DNA of 46,091 bases, from positions 1-46,091 of the forward strand of contig CALKXD010000067.1 of NCBI GenBank assembly GCA_938003855.1, read 5' to 3'. Shown piece by piece: positions 19,501 through 25,908 of this stretch. Numbering within the stretch: the first letter of the stretch is position 1; every line of letters starts with the position of its first letter. Made by a program: the position numbers and the translations under genes. Under the pieces are notes generated by a model that searched no databases, was not told the origin of the DNA, and saw nothing but the letters and a program-made list of their open reading frames with translations. Source of the stretch: an uncultured Granulosicoccaceae bacterium (GTDB lineage Bacteria > Pseudomonadota > Gammaproteobacteria > Granulosicoccales > Granulosicoccaceae).

Positions 19501-19580
19501 TGATGAACGGCGATGCTGTCGAAGCTCTGGTAACAGACCCGGTGTTCATCGATAAAGAAGGAGTACGTGTGCGTGGCTGA
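16557..19580 (+). CDS. soxA: Sarcosine oxidase alpha subunit
   Basis: The protein has 1007 residues, the family's normal length. The N-terminus (about 10-110) is a ferredoxin-like Fer2_4 domain without cluster cysteines, with SFKYHRPRG. Residues about 165-480 form a FAD/NAD domain with [20 protein letters not shown] starting near 168, and [16 protein letters not shown] at its end. The C-terminal third (about 600-1000) is a GcvT/aminomethyltransferase-like folate domain ([44 protein letters not shown] in part). It is expected to bind NAD and THF and to couple sarcosine demethylation to methylene-THF formation. It overlaps soxD by 4 bp and soxG by 8 bp. Confidence 0.95.
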   Translation: [1007 protein letters not shown]

Positions 19581-20154
19581 TCAAGCGACTTTGCGAGCGG
19601 GTATGGCAACGCCACTGTCAGGCCAGTCGTACTCTTCAAACGGTATTACGATCAGTGAGCAGCAGAGCTGCGATAAATTGATTGTTCGAGCCGATTTTTC
19701 CGATGCAGCTACCGTGGCCGCATTGAGCCAGGTGCTCGGGCAGACGCCAGCGCTGGAAGCAAACACCTACAGTATGGCTGACGATAAAGCGGTCTATTGG
19801 CTGGGCCCTGATGAGCGACTGGTCTACCTGCATGCGCAGACAGCGGCAGACACCATCGGTTCGGTGCAGGCGGCAATACCGGCAGGTAAAGGTGCTGTCG
19901 TAGATGTGAGTGACTACTACACCGTGATTCAACTCAGTGGTCAGAATGCGCGCGACGTATTGTCCAGTGGCACACCATTTGATGTCCACCCGCGGGTATT
20001 CGGTGCTGGGCAATGTGCCCAGACTCGTTACGGGAGTGCGACCGTGCTGTTATCAGCGCTGGACGATGATACACCGACCTTCAATGTGCAGGTACGCTGG
20101 AGTTTTGCGCAGTATCTGTGGACCTATCTGGCGCGCGTTGCCGGCTACTGCTGA
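19573..20154 (+). CDS. soxG: Sarcosine oxidase gamma subunit
   Basis: This 193-residue subunit completes the heterotetramer. The GTG at 19573 is chosen because AAGGAG (19558-19563) lies 9 nt upstream; an alternative GTG at 19567 is only 3 nt from it. Features typical of SoxG include YWLGPDERLVYL, VDVSDYYTVIQLSGQNARDVL and FDVHPRVFG with TRYGSATVLL. The fold is related to the GcvT C-terminal region. It overlaps the end of soxA by 8 bp and ends the sox operon. No glyA, purU or folD gene follows, unlike many sox operons. Confidence 0.9.
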   Translation: MADQATLRAGMATPLSGQSYSSNGITISEQQSCDKLIVRADFSDAATVAALSQVLGQTPALEANTYSMADDKAVYWLGPDERLVYLHAQTAADTIGSVQAAIPAGKGAVVDVSDYYTVIQLSGQNARDVLSSGTPFDVHPRVFGAGQCAQTRYGSATVLLSALDDDTPTFNVQVRWSFAQYLWTYLARVAGYC

Positions 20155-20280
20155 CCCGGCAGCATCGGGTGCTATGCGCAGCCTAATGCCTATTGCGCGT
20201 CTATCAGCATCAGTGATATCGAAGCTGGTTGTTTCGGCATAGGATTATTGCCATGTATGCCGGTAACCGCATGGCTGGTT

Positions 20281-20550
20281 TTACGCGGTTGGTTTTTGCG
20301 GTTGTGACGTTGGCTCGGATGGGGCGTCGGTAAAGTCGGGGTCCAGCTTTATCGTAAGCTTGACGTCAAGGACCTCGATAGAATCACCGGCGATAATTTT
20401 TTTTCGCTTGCGCGTTTCGACGTTGCCGTTGAGTTTGACCTGCCCGGAACTGATGATCGCCTTCGCTTCGCCGCCACTGCCTGCGAGACCCTCGAATTTC
20501 AGTAGTTTATATAAATCAACAGGTTGCTTCTTAAGTAAAACGGTACGCAT
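20281..20550 (-). CDS. ybcJ: S4-domain RNA-binding protein (YbcJ-like)
   Basis: The protein has 89 residues from the ATG at 20550. The frame is open to 20610, but the N-terminal extension looks non-coding. The core VDLYKLLKFEGLAGSGGEAK and the basic GQVKLNGNVETRKRKKI segment are the S4 RNA-binding fold as seen in small YbcJ/RlbA-like proteins that bind structured RNA. A short acidic, Pro-rich tail (about 70-89) is extra. It faces the sox operon convergently and seems to be a single-gene unit. Confidence 0.85.
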   Translation of the reverse strand: MRTVLLKKQPVDLYKLLKFEGLAGSGGEAKAIISSGQVKLNGNVETRKRKKIIAGDSIEVLDVKLTIKLDPDFTDAPSEPTSQPQKPTA

Positions 20551-20768
20551 AGGCGCAGTATAACTAATGCGGGTGTAAAGTGTTATCCCTCTGCAGGAGG
20601 AAAGTCGCAATATCGAAAATGATTCCGTAGGCCGGCAGCAGGCTTGTGTTTCTCAAGCTGAATTTGCACTTTTGCGACCAAATAACCTGCTGGTGTATGC
20701 TGACAGCAAGTCTCGATCACCAGCAATGCTGCTTGTCGTGAAAGGCAATACCTAACAGGATAAATTAG

Positions 20769-21611
20769 ATGAACAAAGGTGCGTGTCTGTGTGGTGAGGT
20801 GCAGTACGAGTTGCTCGGTGAACCCGACAATATGATGCACTGCCACTGCTCAATCTGCCGGAAAATTCACGGCACTCCGTTTGCCACTTACGTGCAGGTT
20901 AGCGGTGTAAGATGGCTGTCCGGCGAGGCGTCTATCAGCCGCTACGAATCGTCTCCCGGATTTCATCGCTGCTTCTGTGGCAAATGCGGGTCTGTGTTAC
21001 CGGAGTCCCTCGACAACGCCGACTTTATGTTTGTTCCCGCCGGTGGGCTCGAGGGCAATGTCGACGCGGTACCGACCAAGCATATTTTTGCCTCGTCGAA
21101 GGCTACCTGGCACGAGATTACCGATCGACTACCGCAGCACGACTCCTACTCTGCGGACGCACCGCCGGGAATCGATCAGCCGGATCGAAGTGGCCGCTGC
21201 GGTGATCATATCGGTGGCAGTTGTCAGTGTGGGAAAGTGACCTACCAGTACAAAGGCGAGGCCAAACTGATGATGTATTGCCATTGCAGTCGCTGCCGGA
21301 AAGTAAAGGGGGCTGCGCATGCATCGAATGTATTCGTGTTGCCGGAAGATTTTGAATGGCTGCGGGGGGAGGACAACGTGGTTGTTTATGATCACGCAGA
21401 GGCAGAGCGCTTCGGCAATAGTTTCTGCGGTAGCTGTGGCTCGTCAATGCCACGTAAGTCAGAGAAATCCCCGATGGTAAATATTCCCGCCGGAGGCCTG
21501 GACGATGCGCCCGGTATCGAGAGCAAAGGGCATATTTTTATTAACTCAAAGTCAAACTGGTTTGAAATTACCGACGGCCGGGCTCAGTTTGAAGAGATGC
21601 CACCTGCGTAG
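20769..21611 (+). CDS. Tandem GFA/CENP-V-type zinc protein
   Basis: This 280-residue protein contains two copies of the GFA (glutathione-dependent formaldehyde-activating enzyme, CENP-V) fold. Copy one (about 4-125) has C6, C8, then HCHCSIC (C25, C27, C30) and CFCGKC (C68, C70, C73). Copy two (about 148-265) has C152, C154, CHCSRC (C171, C173, C176) and CGSC (C220, C223). Most members have one domain. The founding Gfa enzyme was proposed to help formaldehyde react with glutathione, but many homologues have unknown roles. Its place beside sarcosine oxidase, a possible formaldehyde source, is suggestive only. AGGA at 20757-20760 fits the ATG. Confidence 0.87.
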   Translation: MNKGACLCGEVQYELLGEPDNMMHCHCSICRKIHGTPFATYVQVSGVRWLSGEASISRYESSPGFHRCFCGKCGSVLPESLDNADFMFVPAGGLEGNVDAVPTKHIFASSKATWHEITDRLPQHDSYSADAPPGIDQPDRSGRCGDHIGGSCQCGKVTYQYKGEAKLMMYCHCSRCRKVKGAAHASNVFVLPEDFEWLRGEDNVVVYDHAEAERFGNSFCGSCGSSMPRKSEKSPMVNIPAGGLDDAPGIESKGHIFINSKSNWFEITDGRAQFEEMPPA

Positions 21612-21658
21612 CACAACCCGCTGCCGGCAAAGGTTTGCCGCGCATCCCCCTGGTAAGC

Positions 21659-21683
21659 CTCGGGCACTTAAGGGGTGCCCGGG
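21659..21683. other. Hairpin between convergent genes
   Basis: CGGGCAC (21661-21667) and GTGCCCG (21675-21681) form a 7-bp stem with a 7-nt loop, extendable by one wobble and one more pair. It lies between the stops of the convergent GFA and thioredoxin genes. It could be a two-way terminator, although no T-run is present. Confidence 0.4.
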
Positions 21684-21695
21684 CTCTATGCTGCG

Positions 21696-22094
21696 TTACA
21701 GCGCTGCTTGTAGCAGTGGTTCCAGTGCTGTTGCGCTGGTTCCAGCGACGTTCCGTGCCACCTCTTCACCGGCTTTGAAGGTGATCAGGGTACTACGGCG
21801 GGTAACGTTGAGTTCGGCGGTGATTAAATCACCTTTGAACGTATCCCAGTCCACTTTGAACCAGGTGATTGCCTGGTAGTCGGCATTGCTATCGATTAGT
21901 GCACTCACGGTGCGCTCTTGAGATCGACAGGTGCCTCACCACGGGGCGTAGAAGTCGAGCAAAAACGGCTCACCACTCGCAAGCGCCTGCTCGTAGGCTT
22001 CGCGGGTGAATTCCACTTGCTTCGCATCGGCAGCCTGCACAGCGCCGGTAACTAGTGCGAGAGCGGGAATAGCCAGAAACTGGCGTCTTTTCAT
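21696..22094 (-). CDS. Candidate exported selenocysteine thioredoxin (in-frame UGA as Sec at codon 53)
   Basis: One continuous frame of 132 codons carries a single in-frame UGA (21938-21936, codon 53). It begins with AGGAG, then ATG at 22094. The N-terminus MKRRQFLAIPALALVTGAVQA is a signal peptide with cleavage expected near A21-A24. A thioredoxin core follows: EPFLLDFYAPW, then UGA, then GTC, giving W-U-G-T-C where relatives have W-C-x-T-C. Downstream are SQERTV, a VDWDTFKGDL segment, NVTRRSTLITF with its Thr-Leu turn replacing the usual cis-Pro region, and AGEEVARNVAGTS. The coding pattern is uninterrupted on both sides of the UGA. A SECIS-like fold lies just after it. Alternatives are a nonsense-mutated gene or a base error (TGC to TGA). 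It would act as a periplasmic thiol-disulfide or peroxide-coupled reductase. Confidence 0.7.
21889..21938 (-). promoter_or_regulatory. Candidate bacterial SECIS element
   Basis: Numbering from the base after the UGA, CUGUCGAU (6-13) can pair with AUCGAUAG (40-47), making 8 bp with one G-U. Inside it, AG-C-GCAC (20-26) pairs with GUGC-A-CU (32-38) with one C/A mismatch, closing a five-base loop CGUGA (27-31). The loop starts 26 nt after the UGA and has G as its second base, as in the general bacterial SECIS pattern (loop G, about 16-37 nt from the UGA). Folding was done by eye, without energies. Confidence 0.5.
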
Positions 22095-22138
22095 AAGCTG
22101 AGTGTCTCCTTTTAAAAACTGGTGATCGTGGAGGTTTC

Positions 22139-22166
22139 ACCATACTACGAGTGCCGGCAAAAGCAA
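22139..22166 (-). promoter_or_regulatory. Candidate sigma-70 promoter for the thioredoxin gene
   Basis: TTGCTT (22166-22161) and TATGGT (22144-22139) are separated by 16 nt on the minus strand. They would start transcription about 37 nt before the thioredoxin ATG, leaving room for AGGAG. The match is moderate, but it suggests that the gene with the in-frame UGA has live expression signals. Confidence 0.35.
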
Positions 22167-22289
22167 AAAGTTCATGTGTCTTTGTGAAAAATAAGCGCAG
22201 TGAAGACGTACGGTAAATGGTGCGTCGGCTGCGGCGTAACACGGTGAAAGCTGAGAACTCAGCCGCATTGCGTATTGTCAGCCCACGGG

Positions 22290-23096
22290 CTAACCGGCAA
22301 AGGCTTTTTCCATAACAAAACTGCCCGGTCGACTGTTAGAACCCTCTGTCAGGCCTGCTGCCTCGCAAATAACCTTCAGATCTTTGTTTAATCCCAGTGA
22401 GCCGCAAATCATCACGCGGTCGGTGTCGGGGCTGAGCGCCGGTACGTTCAAATCGCTGAACAGTTGTCCACTTTCCATCAAATTGGTGATGCGGCCGCGC
22501 GGGCTGAAGTCTTCCTGCGTGATTGACGGGTAGTAGCGAACTTTGCCTTCCGCATCGTCGCCAACCAGTGGATCCTGTGGCAGATTGCGAATCAGTTGCT
22601 GGCTGTAGCCAAGCTCTTCTATTTGCCGGCAAGTGTGAGTGAGGATGATTTCATCGAAGCGCTGGTAGAGTTCCGGGTCGCGGATTAATGAGGCGAACGG
22701 CGCGACACCGGTGCCCGTGGCGATCATGTAGAGGCGCTTGCCGGGCAGTAACGCATCCAGCACCAGGCTGCCCACTGGCTTGCTTTGTACGATAATGCTG
22801 TCGCCCACTCTGATGTGCTTCAGGCGGGAAGTCAGCGGACCGTTCTGTACCTTGATCGAGTAGAACTCCAGCTCGTCGTCCCAGGATGGGCTGGCGATTG
22901 AGTAAGCCCGTTGCAGTGGTCTGGCATCGTCATTGGCAGGCAGGCCGATCATGGTGAATTCACCGGAGCGGAAGCGCAAACTGTCCGGGCGGGTGACACG
23001 GAAGGAAAAGAGTCGATCGTTCCAGTGCTTGATCGCGGTGACGGTCTGGGCGTCCGGAAATTTACGGGCTGACGTATCTTTATTATTGCTTGACAT
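22290..23096 (-). CDS. fpr: Ferredoxin-NADP reductase
   Basis: The protein has 268 residues. The FAD-binding barrel includes RAYSIASP, and the pyrophosphate region has GPLTSRL. The NADP domain has ATGTGVAPFASLI and MICGS, and the C-terminus FVMEKAF resembles the FVxEKA ending of bacterial Fpr proteins. It moves electrons between NADPH and ferredoxin or flavodoxin in the cytoplasm and is often tied to oxidative-stress defence. It is on the same strand as the thioredoxin, 195 bp upstream of it. That gap contains a separate candidate promoter, so co-transcription is not certain. The divergent lar operon starts about 317 bp away and may need low-potential electrons if its LarE carries a cluster, which is inference. 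Confidence 0.92.
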   Translation of the reverse strand: MSSNNKDTSARKFPDAQTVTAIKHWNDRLFSFRVTRPDSLRFRSGEFTMIGLPANDDARPLQRAYSIASPSWDDELEFYSIKVQNGPLTSRLKHIRVGDSIIVQSKPVGSLVLDALLPGKRLYMIATGTGVAPFASLIRDPELYQRFDEIILTHTCRQIEELGYSQQLIRNLPQDPLVGDDAEGKVRYYPSITQEDFSPRGRITNLMESGQLFSDLNVPALSPDTDRVMICGSLGLNKDLKVICEAAGLTEGSNSRPGSFVMEKAFAG

Positions 23097-23413
23097 AATG
23101 GGGCTGAATTTATGAACAGATCGTTTATTAAATCAATAATGAGAAGGTATGGCCATCGGGCAACAGATAAAAGGACCAATTCACAGCCTGGTGCAAAAAA
23201 ACCCGATCATATTTCGCCCAGCGGTCGGAAGTGTTGTTTTTATCCGCCCGTATCGAGTTTGTATCCGGGCCGTTGAAATACCGCGGGCACTTTTTTACGG
23301 TCGCGGTAAACTAGCGGTTTATTCAGTCGCCGGAAACCTGCTGCACTGCGTTCAATGCTACCCGTAGCCGGCGTGATCGATCGTAACAACACCGTGATTG
23401 CGGGGTGCGACCT
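23097..23413 (+). promoter_or_regulatory. Divergent fpr-larA intergenic region with a candidate lar promoter
   Basis: No gene is supported in these 317 bp. TTGAAA (23273-23278), a 17-nt spacer and TACGGT (23296-23301) form a moderate sigma-70 pair on the plus strand, about 105 nt before the larA ATG. No nickel- or lactate-responsive operator could be recognised. Confidence 0.3.
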
Positions 23414-24712
23414 ATGAAAATTGAACTGGCGTTTGGTCACGAGGGTATGACCATCGACCTCCCTGCGGACGCGCAGGCGACGGTAATCAGAAAGCCCGCG
23501 CAGGCGCTGACTGCACTGCCGCCGCAGATTATTGCCGACGCGCTGGCGAGCCCTGTTAACTGTGATCCATTGTCGGTGCTGGCCCAGGGGATGAAAACAG
23601 CGTGTATTTTGATTTGTGATATCACCCGCCCGGTGCCTAATTACCTGTTTTTACGGCCGTTGATAGAGCAGTTGACCGGTGCCGGTGTTCCGCTTGACGG
23701 TATTACCGTGCTGGTGGCAACCGGCCTGCACCGGCCTAACCTCGACGATGAACTGGCAGAGCTGGTCGGTGATCCCTGGGTATTGGAGCATGTACGGGTC
23801 GAAAACCACTATGCACGCGACGAAGATTGCTTTGTGCACCTGGGGACGACAGCAAAACACCAGGTGCCGGTAGGGCTTAACCGGTTATTGGTCGACGCTG
23901 ATATTAAAATTGCCACCGGTCTGGTGGAGCCCCACTTTATGGCCGGGTATTCCGGTGGTCGCAAAGTGATCGCACCCGGTGTAGCGCACCATGAAACTAT
24001 TCGCACCTTTCATAGTGCACGGTTTATGGAAAGTCCGTTCGCCACTTCCTGCAACCTGCACAATAATCCATTGCACGAGACGCAACTGGAAATCATCAAC
24101 ATGCTCAGCGGGCCGGTGCTTGGCCTCAATACCGTACTCGATGAGCATCGCAATCTGGTGTTTGCCTCGTTTGGTGAAATCATCGCAAGTCATATGGCAG
24201 CGGTGACCCATGCACGCGAAAGCTGCGAAGTCTCTGTCGGGCAGAAATTCAACACCCTGGTCACTTCATCTGCAGGTTATCCGCTGGACAAAACCTATTA
24301 TCAAACGGTCAAAGGGATGGTGACGCCACTCGACATACTCGAACAAGGCGGCGATCTCATTATCGTCTCCGAATGCTCCGAGGGTTTTGGGTCTGAAGAA
24401 TTCTGCGCAGCGCAGAAACGACTCGTTGAGCTGGGCCCGGAGGCGTTCCTGCAAACACTCATGGCAAAGAACCTCGCCGACGTCGACGAATGGCAATCAG
24501 AAATGCAGTTGAAGCCAATGCGTGTAGGACGGATAAAATTGTACGCGCCGCAGCTCGGCGATAACGCCGCAGCAATTACCGGCGTAGAGATGATTGATGA
24601 TGTCAGTGCGGCGATAAGCGAGAGCATGGCCCGGCATCGCGATGAAAATATCGCCGTGATACCCGAGGGACCGTATGTGGTGCCGTTCGCGACTGCGGGC
24701 GCGGGTAGCTGA
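23414..24712 (+). CDS. larA: LarA-family nickel-pincer-dependent racemase/epimerase
   Basis: The protein has 432 residues from the ATG at 23414; a GTG nine bases upstream is less likely. All residues known from Lactiplantibacillus LarA appear at matching places: DITR (D69, R72), ATGLHRP (H106), EPHFMAGYSGGRK (H174 and K184, the lysine that carries the nickel-pincer nucleotide), H200, and YYQTVKGM (Q297, K300). The enzyme should move a hydride at the alpha carbon of a 2-hydroxyacid through the Ni(SCS) pincer cofactor. LarA homologues differ in substrate (lactate, malate, aromatic or sugar acids), and this one cannot be assigned. It is first in larA-C-E-B; larC starts 2 nt after its stop. Confidence 0.9.
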   Translation: MKIELAFGHEGMTIDLPADAQATVIRKPAQALTALPPQIIADALASPVNCDPLSVLAQGMKTACILICDITRPVPNYLFLRPLIEQLTGAGVPLDGITVLVATGLHRPNLDDELAELVGDPWVLEHVRVENHYARDEDCFVHLGTTAKHQVPVGLNRLLVDADIKIATGLVEPHFMAGYSGGRKVIAPGVAHHETIRTFHSARFMESPFATSCNLHNNPLHETQLEIINMLSGPVLGLNTVLDEHRNLVFASFGEIIASHMAAVTHARESCEVSVGQKFNTLVTSSAGYPLDKTYYQTVKGMVTPLDILEQGGDLIIVSECSEGFGSEEFCAAQKRLVELGPEAFLQTLMAKNLADVDEWQSEMQLKPMRVGRIKLYAPQLGDNAAAITGVEMIDDVSAAISESMARHRDENIAVIPEGPYVVPFATAGAGS

Positions 24713-24714
24713 CG

Positions 24715-25908
24715 ATGCAGATTGATCGCATTGATCTGAATCCACTGGGCGGCATCGCCGGTGACATGTTCGCCGCTGCGTTGTTTGATGCATTTCCCGG
24801 GCAATATACCGCGTTTCAAAATGACCTGGCGCTGCTGGGTGTGAAAGGCCTGGCTGCAGACCTGCAGGATCGGCAATCGAAAGGCATGCGCGCCGGTCAT
24901 TTCAGCGTTACTCAGGACACGCAAAGCAAACCGCCTAGAACATTGCGTGCCGTGCAGGAGTTTCTCGGTAACACCCCGCTTGCACCCGAAGTCATAGAGA
25001 CGGCCTGCGCTATCTATAAACTGCTTGCTGGCGCTGAAGCGGCGGTCCACGGGAAAACCCTGGAGACCATACATTTTCATGAAGTCTCCGATTGGGATTC
25101 CATGGTCGACATACTCGCCGCCGCCGGTTTAATAGCACGCCTCAATTGTCGCCAGTGGCGTATAGGGCCCTTGCCGCTTGGTGGAGGCACCATTAATACC
25201 GCACACGGGTCGATCATGTTGCCGGCACCGGCCACCACTGAATTACTGGCTGGCTTTGAATGGATTGACGATGGCGTCAGTGGTGAGCGTGTTACCCCCA
25301 CCGGTGCGGCAATTGTTGCCTTTCTCAAGCCGGTGTCGTTGCAATCTGCGGCACCAGCTGCGACGCAACTATGCAGTGGCAGCGGTTGCGGAACCCGTGA
25401 GCTTGCTGATCGAGCCAACGTTCTGCGTGCGACCGCCTATACCCGTGTTGGCGGCGACAACCTGCAGCAGGATCAGGTTCTACAGCTGGCGTTTGAAATT
25501 GACGACATGACCGGCGAAGAACTCGCCAATGCACTGGATAGATTGCGCCGTAATGATGGCGTGCTGGATGTATGCAGTGTGGCGGTGATGGCAAAAAAAT
25601 CACGCATGGCGACCGGTGTGCGAATACTTGCCGCCGCACACGCCGGCCCCGAGATTATCAAGCAGTGTTTTATAGAATCCAGCACACTGGGTGTACGATA
25701 TCAGCGGCTGGACAGATTTCTGGTCAGGCGTGATATCGACAACATTGACGGGTTACCCGTGAAGCTCGCACACCGTCCTGATAACCGCCTGACGGCCAAA
25801 GCAGAAAGCGACCACCTTGCAGATACCGCGCTGCCTGAAAGACGTGAGCGGGCCGCGCATGCAGAGCAGCTTGCACTTAAGTCGCAACAGGCCCGGCACG
25901 ATGATTAA
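24715..25908 (+). CDS. larC: LarC nickel insertion enzyme (pincer cofactor cyclometallase)
   Basis: This single unbroken frame encodes 397 residues, unlike the L. plantarum gene, which is split and needs a frameshift. NPLGGIAGDMFAAAL lies at the N-terminus, HFHEVSDWDSMVDI (about 122) gives a His/Glu/Asp-rich metal region, and VTPTGAAI, GSGCGTREL and LAFEIDDMTGEELA are typical LarC segments. LarC uses CTP to insert nickel into the dithiocarboxylated pyridinium nucleotide, forming the carbon-nickel bond. It overlaps larE by 8 bp (25901-25908). Confidence 0.92.
   Translation: MQIDRIDLNPLGGIAGDMFAAALFDAFPGQYTAFQNDLALLGVKGLAADLQDRQSKGMRAGHFSVTQDTQSKPPRTLRAVQEFLGNTPLAPEVIETACAIYKLLAGAEAAVHGKTLETIHFHEVSDWDSMVDILAAAGLIARLNCRQWRIGPLPLGGGTINTAHGSIMLPAPATTELLAGFEWIDDGVSGERVTPTGAAIVAFLKPVSLQSAAPAATQLCSGSGCGTRELADRANVLRATAYTRVGGDNLQQDQVLQLAFEIDDMTGEELANALDRLRRNDGVLDVCSVAVMAKKSRMATGVRILAAAHAGPEIIKQCFIESSTLGVRYQRLDRFLVRRDIDNIDGLPVKLAHRPDNRLTAKAESDHLADTALPERRERAAHAEQLALKSQQARHDD

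Noticed and set aside
21936-21938. Plain pseudogene reading of the thioredoxin
   Set aside because: Not excluded, but ranked second: the only lesion is at the catalytic Cys, both halves keep coding sense, expression signals are intact and a SECIS-like fold follows.
21970-22242. Separate 90-codon minus-strand frame upstream of the thioredoxin C-terminal half
   Set aside because: It is out of frame with the thioredoxin. The true N-terminal half starts at 22094 in the frame that reads through the UGA.
25817-25900. Longer starts for LarE, and similarly LarB upstream of 26733
   Set aside because: The added residues come from frames inside the preceding lar gene. The internal ATGs give normal protein lengths and matching 8-bp overlaps.
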